A stretch of 64,000 nt of DNA, from the NCBI GenBank assembly GCA_017651645.1, contig JAGCCO010000017.1, positions 47,741 through 111,740 on the forward strand. The letters are read 5' to 3'. Shown here one piece after another: positions 19,571-28,517 of this stretch; the first letter of the stretch is position 1, and every line of letters starts with the position of its first letter. The notes below the pieces were generated by a model. The model ran no database searches. It saw only the letters and a list, made by a program, of their open reading frames with translations, and had not been told where the DNA came from. The translations under genes and the position numbers were made by a program. The DNA comes from Bacteroidales bacterium. Its GTDB lineage: Bacteria; Bacteroidota; Bacteroidia; Bacteroidales; F082.

Positions 19571-19673
19571 CAGCATATTTCAACAAGCTCAATGTCTTGA
19601 ATGAAGAGTTGAACTATACTTTACGTAACTTGTTTATAATCAGGTAAATAATAATAAACTTAATCCAATCATT

Positions 19674-21515
19674 ATGACAGCAAAAAGTAAGGTTGTAGCC
19701 CTTGAACATGTCGTCATCAGGTTCTCTGGCGACTCGGGCGATGGTATGCAACTTACCGGAAATCTTTTTTCGGATTCAACAGCATTTGCCGGAAACGATT
19801 TCGCCACCTTCCCGGACTATCCGGCTGAAATCCGCCCGCCGCAAGGCACCGTGGCTGGCGTCTCTGGCTTCCAAGTGCACTTTGGACACAAACCTGTTCA
19901 CACCACTGGGGACCTCTGCGACGTCCTCGTGGCCATGAACCCCGCCTCCATTAAGGCTAACATGCGCTGGCTCCGCCCTGGAACCATCATCATCTTCGAC
20001 TCCGACTCAGTGACTGAAAAGGCCCTGGAGAAGGCCGGCTACGACGATGACCCGACCGTCGACGGCACCCTCGCCGATTATCAGGTGGTCAAAGCCCCCA
20101 TCTCGGAACTCACCAAAGAGGCCCTGAAAGACTTTGGCATGGACAACAAGTCGATGCTCAAGTCGAAGAACATGTTCGCCCTCGGCATTGTGATGTACCT
20201 GTTCAACCGTGAACTCGACACCGTGTATGCCTATTTCGAGACCAAGTTCAAAGGCAAGGACCAAGTAATCAAGGCTAACCGCACCGTCCTCGACGCCGGA
20301 TACCACTACGCCGACACCTGGGAGCTTTTCACCAACACCTATCGTGTGGAAGCCGCCGACCTCGACAAAGGCAAATACCGCAACATCACCGGCAACACCG
20401 CCGCCGCTTGGGGCCTAATGGCCGCCTCTGAGAAGTCGGGCCGCCCGCTCTTCCTCGGCAGCTATCCTATCACCCCCGCCACCGACATCCTTGCCGAGTT
20501 GACGAAATACAAGAACCTCAACGTCAAGGCCTATCAGGCTGAAGACGAAATCGCCGGCATCATGTCGTCGATCGGCGCTGCCTACACAGGCTGCCTCGCC
20601 GTGACGACAACCTCAGGTCCTGGTCTCTCGCTGAAGAGTGAAGCCATGGGTCTGGCCGTAATGACAGAGCTTCCGCTGGTCATCATCGATGTGCAGCGTG
20701 GCGGTCCCTCCACGGGTCTTCCGACCAAGATGGAACAGAGCGACCTGCTGCAAGCCCTCTACGGCCGTAACGGTGACGCTCCGCTGGTCGTCATCGCTGC
20801 CCGCAGCTCCGCTGGTTGCTTCTACACCGCTTACGAAGCCGCCCGTCTCGCCATGGAGCACATGACACCTGTCATCATGCTCAGCGACGGTTCCTTGGGC
20901 AACGGCTCCGAGGTGTTCCGCATCCCCAAGATGGCTGAGATGCCGAGCATCACGCCTCCGCTGGCCAAAGCCGACGACCCGAACTACATGCCTTACCGCC
21001 GCGATGAGAAATGGCTCCGCCGCGAATGGGCTATTCCGGGCACGCCTGGCCTGCGTCACCGCGTCGGTGGTCTGGAGAAGGAAAACGGCAAGGGCAACCT
21101 GTCGACCAATCCTGAGAACCACCAGTTGATGACTGAACTTCGTGAAGAGAAGATTGCTCGCGTGGCCAATGACATCCCGCTGCAGGAGATCTACGGCGAC
21201 AAGAACGCCGACCTCCTCGTGGTGAGCTGGGGTGGTACCTTCGGTACCGTCCGCACAGCCGTTGAGGGACTGATGGAGCAAGGCAAGAGCATCGCTCATG
21301 CCCATTTCGACTACATCATGCCGTTGCCGCGTAACACCGAGGAAGTGCTGCAAGGTCACAAGAAGATCGTGGTTTGCGAAATCAACCGCGGCCAGTTCGC
21401 CAAGTACCTGCGCATGAACTATCCCGAGTACAAGTGCGAGCAATTCAATAAGGTGATGGGCCTGCCGTTCACCATCGGCGAGCTTGAGGCTAAGTTTAAC
21501 GACCTTTTAAAATAA
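19674..21515 (+). CDS. korA: 2-oxoacid:ferredoxin oxidoreductase, fused gamma-alpha subunit
   Basis: A 613-residue subunit of the enzyme that decarboxylates 2-oxoglutarate (or a related 2-oxoacid) to acyl-CoA with ferredoxin as electron acceptor. The N-terminal gamma domain has RFSGDSGDGMQLTG (about 17-29). The alpha domain has SYPITPATDILAEL (from about 263) and a pyrimidine-binding TTTSGPGLSLKSEA stretch. Fusion of gamma to alpha is the usual KorA layout in Bacteroidota. korB follows 7 bases later. Choice of 2-oxoglutarate over other 2-oxoacids rests on family resemblance. Confidence 0.92.
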   Translation: MTAKSKVVALEHVVIRFSGDSGDGMQLTGNLFSDSTAFAGNDFATFPDYPAEIRPPQGTVAGVSGFQVHFGHKPVHTTGDLCDVLVAMNPASIKANMRWLRPGTIIIFDSDSVTEKALEKAGYDDDPTVDGTLADYQVVKAPISELTKEALKDFGMDNKSMLKSKNMFALGIVMYLFNRELDTVYAYFETKFKGKDQVIKANRTVLDAGYHYADTWELFTNTYRVEAADLDKGKYRNITGNTAAAWGLMAASEKSGRPLFLGSYPITPATDILAELTKYKNLNVKAYQAEDEIAGIMSSIGAAYTGCLAVTTTSGPGLSLKSEAMGLAVMTELPLVIIDVQRGGPSTGLPTKMEQSDLLQALYGRNGDAPLVVIAARSSAGCFYTAYEAARLAMEHMTPVIMLSDGSLGNGSEVFRIPKMAEMPSITPPLAKADDPNYMPYRRDEKWLRREWAIPGTPGLRHRVGGLEKENGKGNLSTNPENHQLMTELREEKIARVANDIPLQEIYGDKNADLLVVSWGGTFGTVRTAVEGLMEQGKSIAHAHFDYIMPLPRNTEEVLQGHKKIVVCEINRGQFAKYLRMNYPEYKCEQFNKVMGLPFTIGELEAKFNDLLK

Positions 21516-21522
21516 GACGACT

Positions 21523-22554
21523 ATGGAAAATCAGAATATCGAAAATCAAGTCATGTTGACTAAAGAGGATTTTGCAAGCGATCAGGTGGTGAAATGGTGC
21601 CCCGGTTGTGGTGACCACGCCATCCTGAAGGCCGTTCAGGACATTTTCCCGAAGTTGGGTAAGAAGAAGGAAGACATCGTCGTGGTCAGCGGCATTGGCT
21701 GCTCCTCGCGTTTCCCCTACTACATGAACACCTATGGTTTCCATAGCATCCACGGTCGTGCCGCTGCTGCCGCTACTGGCGTGAAGCTGGCCAACCCGAA
21801 CCTCAGCGTGTGGATGATCACCGGCGACGGCGACTGCACCGCCATCGGTGGCAACCACTTCATCCACGCTTGCCGTCGTAACATCGACATCAACCTGATC
21901 CTGTTCAACAACCGTATCTACGGTATGACCAAGGGTCAGTTCTCGCCCTGCACCTTCCGTGGCACGAAGACCAAGACCTCGCCGCAAGGCACCTACGAGG
22001 ATCCGTTCAATCCCGGCGAACTCGCCATCGGCGCTAAGGCTACGTTCTTTGCCCGTGGCGTGGACATCAACCCCAAGGAGTTGAGCGAAATCTTCTGGGA
22101 GTCGTACAAGCACGACGGCATTGCCGTGACCGAGGTCCTGCAAAACTGCATGATTTTCTCCAACGGCGTGCATGAGAACATCACCGGCAAGGACGTTCGC
22201 GACGACATGCAGGTGAAGTGCGTCCACGGACAGCCGCTCATCTTCGGTAAGAACCGCGACAAGGGTATCCGTCTGAACGGCAACCAACTTGAAGTGGTCA
22301 CCATCGGCGAGAATGGCATCACCGAGAAAGACCTACTCGTCCACGACAAGACCACCGAAGACACGGGTATCCACATGATGCTGGCACACATGATGCCGCC
22401 TCATTTCCCCGTCGCCATCGGTGTCATCCGCGATGTGAAGGCCCCGACCTTCAACGACAGCCTTGACCAAGTCATCGCCAACGAGAAGGCCGCCTCGAAG
22501 ATTCACAACATGGACGACCTGCTGAACAGCGGATCGACTTGGACGATTGAATAA
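21523..22554 (+). CDS. korB: 2-oxoacid:ferredoxin oxidoreductase, beta (TPP) subunit
   Basis: A 343-residue partner of KorA. It binds thiamine pyrophosphate through GDGDCTAIGGNH (from about 101) with NNRIYGMTKGQ, and a [4Fe-4S] cluster through CPGCGDH (C26, C29) and further cysteines (GCSSRFPYY). No ferredoxin-like delta subunit is encoded in this operon, so electrons probably go to a separate ferredoxin such as the one at 19170-19337. It forms an operon with korA. Confidence 0.93.
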   Translation: MENQNIENQVMLTKEDFASDQVVKWCPGCGDHAILKAVQDIFPKLGKKKEDIVVVSGIGCSSRFPYYMNTYGFHSIHGRAAAAATGVKLANPNLSVWMITGDGDCTAIGGNHFIHACRRNIDINLILFNNRIYGMTKGQFSPCTFRGTKTKTSPQGTYEDPFNPGELAIGAKATFFARGVDINPKELSEIFWESYKHDGIAVTEVLQNCMIFSNGVHENITGKDVRDDMQVKCVHGQPLIFGKNRDKGIRLNGNQLEVVTIGENGITEKDLLVHDKTTEDTGIHMMLAHMMPPHFPVAIGVIRDVKAPTFNDSLDQVIANEKAASKIHNMDDLLNSGSTWTIE

Positions 22555-22574
22555 ACCAATAGTTTTGGTTTTGA

Positions 22575-22605
22575 TGTAGGGCTGCCACACTGTGACAGCC
22601 CTACA
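22575..22605. repeat. Inverted repeat after korB
   Basis: TGTAGGGCTG pairs with CAGCCCTACA, with CAC/GTG extending the stem after a C-A mismatch. There is no T-run after it, so it may be a weak terminator or a processing/stability hairpin between korB and the flavin reductase gene. Confidence 0.6.
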
Positions 22606-22628
22606 TTCGTAAAAACAAAAAAGACAAT

Positions 22629-23195
22629 ATGAAAGTCCCCTTCAAACCTGGAACCCTAATTTACCCTTTGCCCGCCGTGATGGTCACCTGCGGCGACTGT
22701 GAGGAAAACTATAATATCATCACCGTCGGCTGGACCGGCACCATTTGCTCTGACCCGCCTATGTGCTACATCTCCGTCCGCAAGGAACGTCACTCGCATG
22801 ATATTATCTTGAAAAACAAGGAGTTCGTCATCAACCTGACGACGGAGGACTTGGCTGCAGCTACCGACTGGTGCGGCGTGCGCTCGGGCCGCGATTACAA
22901 CAAATTCAAGGAAATGCACCTGCACACCGAACCGGCACAAATCGTGAAGGCACCCCTGATTGCAGAATCACCGCTGAGTATCGAGTGCAAGGTGGTGGAG
23001 GTGAAGGAATTAGGCTCGCATGACATGTTCATTGCCGAGGTGGTGGCCATCAATGCGGAGGAAAAACTCATCGACAAGGGCACGGGCGCATTCCAACTCA
23101 ACCACGCCAAGCCTTTGGCCTATTCCCATGGCAAGTATTACGGCCTTGGCGAGAAAATCGGCGGCTTTGGTTTCTCGGTGAAGAAAAAGAAATGA
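22629..23195 (+). CDS. Flavin reductase-like FMN-binding protein
   Basis: A 188-residue split-barrel protein. It shows the family pattern GTLIYPLPAVMVTCGD, NIITVGWTGTICSDPPMCYISVR, FVINLTTEDLAAATDWCGVRSGRDYNKF and HDMFIAEVVAI. Relatives bind FMN and act as NAD(P)H:flavin reductases or of unknown partner. Three cysteines in the first half are notable but not diagnostic. The C-terminus is Lys-rich (SVKKKK). It lies 74 bases after korB, past an inverted repeat, so co-transcription is possible. Confidence 0.85.
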   Translation: MKVPFKPGTLIYPLPAVMVTCGDCEENYNIITVGWTGTICSDPPMCYISVRKERHSHDIILKNKEFVINLTTEDLAAATDWCGVRSGRDYNKFKEMHLHTEPAQIVKAPLIAESPLSIECKVVEVKELGSHDMFIAEVVAINAEEKLIDKGTGAFQLNHAKPLAYSHGKYYGLGEKIGGFGFSVKKKK

Positions 23196-23200
23196 TTTAT

Positions 23201-23230
23201 TTTGCAGATTGTGAGAGTTTTGTACTTTTG
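23201..23230 (+). promoter_or_regulatory. Promoter of the secreted thioredoxin-like protein
   Basis: TTTG at 23201-23204 and TACTTTTG at 23223-23230, 18 bases apart, precede the ATG at 23262 by 31 bases. Confidence 0.65.
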
Positions 23231-23261
23231 CAGTCAGCGTAACTACAAAAGCTTTTGAATC

Positions 23262-24713
23262 ATGAAAAGAGTCTTGTTTGTGTTGTCATTTCTCGTGTTG
23301 ACATGGAGTTTGAAAGCCGAGTGTCCGCCCGAAGTTGAAGATTTTACTTTCACGGATTGTCATGGCGTGGAATACAATCTGTTTGAATTGCTCGATGGTG
23401 GACAATATGTGTTGATTCACTTTGTGACGAATACGAATACGACTTCACAAACAACAACATTCGTTAATACCTATCACCAATTTGGGTGTAACGGACGTGA
23501 CCTTTTTTTCATGGAGGTTTTACCGACAAAGAATGATTCTGTTTGTCGGTCATGGGAAGAAGCCCATAGTATCGAATTCCCTGTGATTGGAATGGATGGT
23601 GGAGGAAACCAATTCTATTCTGTTTACTATGATTGCTTTTATTATTCGAACAATAACAAGTATCTTATGATTTGCTCCAATCATGAAATCTATCAAGAAC
23701 CATTGGGATATCACATTGGGGAAGAATTGGAGGCTTTCGGTTTCACTCCATCGAATTGCGAATGGGGTGACCATACAGCACCTGCAAATCTTAACGCTTC
23801 ATTGATTGACGGGCATTTCCGTTTGGCTTGGGATGGTGTTGACGGAGCATCGTATTATCATGTGTTCTATAAAAGAGGAACTTGGATGAATTACATGATG
23901 CTTACAACGGCGGATACTTGTTATCAAGGTTACTATGTTCCCTTTGAGGATAATCACTATTATGTGGTTTCTTGTTTTGAGGATGGTTCCGAATACATTT
24001 CCGATACGGTATCAATAGGTTTTGAAGCCCCTGATTTTGTCGCTGTCGATTGCCATGACAATGAAATACACTTGTATGATATTTTGGATGGTGGTCAGTA
24101 TGTTTTTATTGATTTCTTCCATTATACCTGTGGACCTTGCCGAGAATTGATGCCTTATGTTGAGGAATCCTATTATTACTTCGGTTGCAATGACAAGGAT
24201 GTGTATTATATGGAAATCTCTGGTTCTGACAATGTTAGTATGTGTTTGAAATGGTGTGAGGAATTTGGCGTGGAATACCCTACGATCAGTAAGGAAAGAG
24301 GAGGGGAAGAAGTGCATTTCAACTATCGTATTCCTGGAGATCCTTTCTTTATGCTCATAGCCCCTGATCGTTCAATTGTGTTGTCTTCATGGTATAATTT
24401 TGGAATTTCGGATTTTCAATCTATAGTTGATGCTTTTTTACCGTTTGGGATACAAGTTTACCAATGCTATGCAGAAGTAGAGGAAGATAAAGAGCAGCGT
24501 ATCGGCCTTTTCCCCAATCCAGCTGATGTTTTTGTGAATGTTTCGGTAGAAGGCTCAAGCATGATTCGGGTTTATAATGCTATGGGACAATTGATGGATG
24601 CTTTTATTGCCGAAAACCAGCAAGTAAAGATTGAAACAAGTCATTATCCAGCAGGGTTGTATTTCGTTCAAGTAGATGGTCATGGATTAGGAAAGTTCTT
24701 GGTAAAACATTGA
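23262..24713 (+). CDS. Type IX-secreted protein with two thioredoxin-like domains
   Basis: A 483-residue exported protein with signal peptide MKRVLFVLSFLVLTWSLKA. The first thioredoxin-like domain (about 25-165; LLDGGQYVLIHFVTNTNTT) lacks the CxxC active site. A fibronectin III-like domain follows (LRLAW-type, near 175-245). The second thioredoxin-like domain (about 250-395; LDGGQYVFIDFFHYTCGPCREL) has a complete CGPC. The C-terminus (LFPNPADVFVNV, VYNAMGQLM, GLYFVQV) is a Por/type IX sorting domain, so it should be cell-surface attached or secreted. The gene is AT-rich compared with korAB. It ends 2 bases before the tilS start. Confidence 0.85.
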   Translation: MKRVLFVLSFLVLTWSLKAECPPEVEDFTFTDCHGVEYNLFELLDGGQYVLIHFVTNTNTTSQTTTFVNTYHQFGCNGRDLFFMEVLPTKNDSVCRSWEEAHSIEFPVIGMDGGGNQFYSVYYDCFYYSNNNKYLMICSNHEIYQEPLGYHIGEELEAFGFTPSNCEWGDHTAPANLNASLIDGHFRLAWDGVDGASYYHVFYKRGTWMNYMMLTTADTCYQGYYVPFEDNHYYVVSCFEDGSEYISDTVSIGFEAPDFVAVDCHDNEIHLYDILDGGQYVFIDFFHYTCGPCRELMPYVEESYYYFGCNDKDVYYMEISGSDNVSMCLKWCEEFGVEYPTISKERGGEEVHFNYRIPGDPFFMLIAPDRSIVLSSWYNFGISDFQSIVDAFLPFGIQVYQCYAEVEEDKEQRIGLFPNPADVFVNVSVEGSSMIRVYNAMGQLMDAFIAENQQVKIETSHYPAGLYFVQVDGHGLGKFLVKH

Positions 24714-24715
24714 AA

Positions 24716-26044
24716 ATGCTCGACCAGTTCCAATTATATATTAATAGGTATAACCTAATCGCCGAAGGCGAAAAAGTCATTCTGGCCCTCAGTGGCGGCA
24801 TCGACTCCATGGTTTTGGCGGATTTGTTGTTGAAAACCAAGGTGGAGTTTGTCGCGGCGCACTGCAATTTCCATTTGCGCAGCGAAGAGTCGGACGGGGA
24901 TGAACAATTTGTATACAAATTTTCGGAAAGGCATGGGATTCAGTGCTTTGTAAAGCATTTTGATACGGAGCAATATGCCGCTGAACAAGGCATTTCAATT
25001 GAAATGGCCGCCCGAGACTTGCGTTATGCTTGGTTTGATCAATTGAGGCAGCAATTGGGTTTCGACAAGATTGTTGTGGCGCATCATGCCGATGACCAAG
25101 CGGAGACGTTTTTCATTAACCTGTTGCGTGGAGCCGGACTGCGTGGATTGAAAGGAATGCTTCCACAGAACGGGGCTGTGATTCGACCAATGCTGTGGGC
25201 CTCAAGGGAACAGATTCGGCAGTATGCCCTTGACAACCAAATCACTTGGCGAGAAGACCATACCAATGCCGAGTCGGTCTATCTGCGTAACAAGATTCGC
25301 AATCAGTTGCTGCCTGTTTTTGATGAATTGCAACCCGAAGCACGACAAGGTTTGTATAAGTCTTTAGAGCATCTAGCCTCGGAGAATGAACTTTATCGTG
25401 AGTTGTTGAAAGAAAAGTTGGAGCAAATTGTTGTTGATAAAGATGGTTGTCAAATTATTGATAAACAATATTTTGTAAACAGTTTTCAGTTGCTGTTTGA
25501 GTGGCTAAGGCAGTTCGGGTTCAATACCGAACAATGCCATTTTATCTATGAAGCGATGAAGTCTGGCATCGGCAACCATTATGATTCAACGACGCATAGA
25601 TTGGTTATCGGCAGAGATGACCTGCAACTTTTTGAAATAAAGGAAAATACAAACGAGGAAATCCAAATTGAGATAGGGGAGGAGGAAGTCCTTTCACCCG
25701 TACATCTTCAGTTTTCTAAGCTGGAAAAAACGAATGATTTTGTCCTCGACAAGTCGCCCGAAATAGCACTATTGGACTTCGACAAGCTCCGTTTTCCCTT
25801 GACATTGCGCCATTGGCAGTATGGCGACCGTTTCCATCCCTTGGGCATGAAAGGCTCCAAACTGCTCAGCGATTTCTTTGTAGACCAAAAGTTTACGGAA
25901 TGGCAGAAACAAAATGTTTGGTTGCTGGTTTCCGCTGATGGCGACATTCTTTGGGTGGTTGGTCACCGCATTGATGACAGATTTAAGGTCACAGATTCGA
26001 CAAAAACTATATTTCTGTGCAAACAAACTCAGGTAGATAGATAA
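24716..26044 (+). CDS. tilS: tRNA(Ile)-lysidine synthase
   Basis: A 442-residue ATP-dependent enzyme that attaches lysine to C34 of the AUA-reading tRNA(Ile). The PP-loop SGGIDS lies at 26-31, with AAHCNFHLRSEESDGDE and VVAHHADDQAETFF, and the TilS C-terminal domain has RFHPLGMKGSKLLSDFF. The frame extends to a TTG at 24710, but the ATG at 24716, 2 bases past the previous stop, is the likely start. An essential gene in most bacteria. Confidence 0.95.
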   Translation: MLDQFQLYINRYNLIAEGEKVILALSGGIDSMVLADLLLKTKVEFVAAHCNFHLRSEESDGDEQFVYKFSERHGIQCFVKHFDTEQYAAEQGISIEMAARDLRYAWFDQLRQQLGFDKIVVAHHADDQAETFFINLLRGAGLRGLKGMLPQNGAVIRPMLWASREQIRQYALDNQITWREDHTNAESVYLRNKIRNQLLPVFDELQPEARQGLYKSLEHLASENELYRELLKEKLEQIVVDKDGCQIIDKQYFVNSFQLLFEWLRQFGFNTEQCHFIYEAMKSGIGNHYDSTTHRLVIGRDDLQLFEIKENTNEEIQIEIGEEEVLSPVHLQFSKLEKTNDFVLDKSPEIALLDFDKLRFPLTLRHWQYGDRFHPLGMKGSKLLSDFFVDQKFTEWQKQNVWLLVSADGDILWVVGHRIDDRFKVTDSTKTIFLCKQTQVDR

Positions 26045-26050
26045 TTTTTC

Positions 26051-26058
26051 TATTTTTG
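26051..26058 (+). promoter_or_regulatory. -7 promoter box for the solo nucleotidyltransferase
   Basis: TATTTTTG followed by CAAAA is a full match, 43 bases before the ATG at 26102. Confidence 0.5.
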
Positions 26059-26101
26059 CAAAATTAATCTTCTGATTTGTTCACCCAATCCTAAATGTGT
26101 G

Positions 26102-26422
26102 ATGGAATTTGGACTTAAAGATAATGAAATCAATGCCTTGCGCGTGACTTTGGCCTCAATTCCAGAGGTCGAGGAAGCCATTATCTATGGCTCAAGGGCA
26201 AGAGGAACGAATAAACAAGCTTCTGACATTGATATTACGTTGAAGGGTAAGAGTTTAACCTATCTTCAATTGGCACTTCTTGATGCCAAAATTGATGATT
26301 TGTATTTGCCCTATTTTGTTGATTTAAGCCTTTTTTCGATGCTCAGAAATGCGGATTTGATTGATAACATTGTCCGTGAAGGTAAGGTGCTATATCGCAA
26401 AGAAAGTTGTTTAAATAATTGA
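26102..26422 (+). CDS. Minimal nucleotidyltransferase (MNT) domain protein without HEPN partner
   Basis: A 106-residue protein of the MNT/Pol-beta fold with GSRARG (30-35) and the metal-binding pair in SDIDI (Asp42, Asp44). These are normally paired with a HEPN toxin gene, acting as an antitoxin that can modify the HEPN protein. Here the next gene, 21 bases on, is dsbD and no HEPN gene is near. An in-frame GTG one codon upstream is an alternative start. It has its own promoter box. Confidence 0.8.
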   Translation: MEFGLKDNEINALRVTLASIPEVEEAIIYGSRARGTNKQASDIDITLKGKSLTYLQLALLDAKIDDLYLPYFVDLSLFSMLRNADLIDNIVREGKVLYRKESCLNN

Positions 26423-26443
26423 ATAATAATATATTGAAACAAT

Positions 26444-28507
26444 ATGAAAAAGCTTTTCCTGATTCTGCTGATGGCCTTTGCCGCCATCGTACCTGCTGAG
26501 GTAAAGGCGCAAATCATCGACCCAGTCAAGTGGTCTGTCGCCATCCAAGACCTCAACGAAACGGAATTCGACATCGTCGCCACGGCAACGATTGACCCTG
26601 AGTATCACATTTATTCCACCACGATGCCTACCCTGGGACCTCTTCCCACGGTGTTCGACATCAAGACTTCGGAGTTTTTCGAGGCGGTGGGTGAGGCCCG
26701 CGACCTCACCGATGTGCCGATGTATTACGACGACATCTTTGAAGTGGAGTACAAACAGTTTGCGGGGACGGCCTCGTTTGCCCAAACTTTCCGCAAACTG
26801 AAGGATGGCTCGTTCCCTATCACAGGTGAGATTTCCTATCAGGCCTGCAAGGACGGACAGTGTGTCTCTTTAGTGGAAGACGTTGAACTTACTTATGGCG
26901 AGCCTGCCGTGATTGAGGCCGCAGAGCCTGAAACAACCGCTGGAACGAAGTCCAACATCTGGGGCATGATCCTCGAAGCCATCCTATGGGGCTTCGCGGC
27001 ATTGCTCACACCTTGCGTCTTCCCGATGATTCCCATGACCGTGTCGTTCTTCATGCACGGCGAGGGCGAGACCAAGGCGCAAGGACGTTTCAAGGCCTTT
27101 ATGTATTTCATTTTCATTGTGTTGCTTTATACCTTGCCGATTGCCATCATCATCTTGGTGACTTGGCTTGTGGGTGGCAACAGTGTCACCGCCGACATCT
27201 TCAACTGGTTGGCAACACACTGGCTGCCGAACATCATCTTCTTCCTCGTGTTCATGATTTTCGCCGCCTCTTTCTTCGGTGCGTTTGAAATCACGCTGGG
27301 TAGCAACATGGTGAACAAGAGCGACAGCAAGCAAAGCACAAAAAACCTCGGTGGTATCTTTTTCATGGCTTTGACCTTAGTGTTGGTTTCGTTTGCGTGC
27401 ACAGGTCCCATCGTGGGAACGGTGCTCATCAAGTCGACCTCGGGCGAGTTCTGGGCTCCCATTGTGACGATGTTTGCCTTCGCTGTGGCCTTTGCACTGC
27501 CGTTTGCCTTGTTTGCATTCTTCCCGAACTTGTTGCAGCGTCTGCCCAAGAGCGGTGGCTGGCTTACCTCTGTGAAGGTCGTATTAGGCTTCATCGAAGT
27601 TGCCTTGGGCTTCAAGTTCCTCAGCGTGGCCGACCAAACCTATCACTGGCACCTACTCGACCGTGAGGTCTATCTCGGCATTTGGATTGTCTGTTTCACC
27701 TTGCTTGGACTATATCTAATGGGTAAGATCCGCTTCAAGGACGAGAAAGAAGTCAAGGAGTTGGGTGTGTTCCGACTGGTGCTCATCATCATCGACCTGA
27801 CCTTCGTGGTTTATATGATCCCTGGCATGTGGGGCGCTCCGTTGAAGGCCCTGTCCGGCTATCTGCCGCCTAAGCAAACCCTCGACTTCGACCTTAACCG
27901 TATCATTGAAGAGAACAGCGAAAAAGTGATTGACTATGTGGATGCCAAATTCGCCAATATAGCGGTGGCGCCACAAGGTCAGACGGAAGCTGTCGCAGTT
28001 GCGGAGTTCAACGAAGAACCCAAATATGCTGACCTGTTCCACCTGGCCCATAACCTGAAAGGCTACTTCGACTACGACCAAGCCTTGGCCGCCGCGAAAG
28101 CGACAAACAAGCCGATTTTCATCGACTTCACCGGTCACGGCTGCGTGAATTGCCGAGAGATGGAAGCTAATGTGTGGAGCGACCCGCGCGTGAAAGACAT
28201 GTTGCGCCACGACTTTGTCATCTGTGCCTTGTATGTCGACGACAAGACCTCCTTGCCCGAGAATGAATGGTACACCTCCACCTACGATGGCAAGGAGAAA
28301 AAGACCATTGGCCGCAAATACGCCGACTTCCAAATCTCCAAGTTTGGCACCAATGCTCAGCCCTATTACTGCCTGATGGACCACAACGGCAACCTGTTGA
28401 TGAAGCCTCGTGCCTACGATTTGGACAAGGATGCTTTTGTGAATTTCCTGAAAGATGGTATCAAAAACTTCAAGGAAGGAACGTACTATCAGCATGTTAT
28501 CGACTAA
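26444..28507 (+). CDS. dsbD: Thiol:disulfide interchange protein DsbD
   Basis: A 687-residue inner-membrane protein that passes reducing power from cytosolic thioredoxin to the periplasm. After the signal peptide (MKKLFLILLMAFAAIVPAEVKA), the periplasmic alpha domain has the redox pair C135-KDGQ-C140. The membrane beta domain of about eight helices has Cys191 (TPCVFPMIP) and Cys319 (FACTGP). The C-terminal thioredoxin gamma domain has C567-VN-C570 in FTGHGCVNCREME. All six redox cysteines are present. It may serve envelope redox proteins; the surface thioredoxin at 23262 is one possible client, which is inference. Confidence 0.94.
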   Translation: MKKLFLILLMAFAAIVPAEVKAQIIDPVKWSVAIQDLNETEFDIVATATIDPEYHIYSTTMPTLGPLPTVFDIKTSEFFEAVGEARDLTDVPMYYDDIFEVEYKQFAGTASFAQTFRKLKDGSFPITGEISYQACKDGQCVSLVEDVELTYGEPAVIEAAEPETTAGTKSNIWGMILEAILWGFAALLTPCVFPMIPMTVSFFMHGEGETKAQGRFKAFMYFIFIVLLYTLPIAIIILVTWLVGGNSVTADIFNWLATHWLPNIIFFLVFMIFAASFFGAFEITLGSNMVNKSDSKQSTKNLGGIFFMALTLVLVSFACTGPIVGTVLIKSTSGEFWAPIVTMFAFAVAFALPFALFAFFPNLLQRLPKSGGWLTSVKVVLGFIEVALGFKFLSVADQTYHWHLLDREVYLGIWIVCFTLLGLYLMGKIRFKDEKEVKELGVFRLVLIIIDLTFVVYMIPGMWGAPLKALSGYLPPKQTLDFDLNRIIEENSEKVIDYVDAKFANIAVAPQGQTEAVAVAEFNEEPKYADLFHLAHNLKGYFDYDQALAAAKATNKPIFIDFTGHGCVNCREMEANVWSDPRVKDMLRHDFVICALYVDDKTSLPENEWYTSTYDGKEKKTIGRKYADFQISKFGTNAQPYYCLMDHNGNLLMKPRAYDLDKDAFVNFLKDGIKNFKEGTYYQHVID

Positions 28508-28517
28508 CTGATCTGCC

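Larger units (their letters stand above)
19338..19673. other. Divergent spacer between ferredoxin and korA
   Basis: This 336-base AT-rich region holds no convincing gene. It contains the ferredoxin -7 box on the minus strand (TATTTTTG at 19401-19408) and the korA promoter on the plus strand (19538-19570). A weak 6-bp inverted repeat, AAGGAT and ATCCTT, lies near 19463-19482. The korA leader is about 100 bases with no recognised riboswitch. Confidence 0.6.

Noticed and set aside
19579..19594. Copy of the dispersed TTCGACAAGCTCA-type repeat in the korA leader
   Set aside because: TTTCAACAAGCTCAATG is only a partial match and shows no inverted arm.
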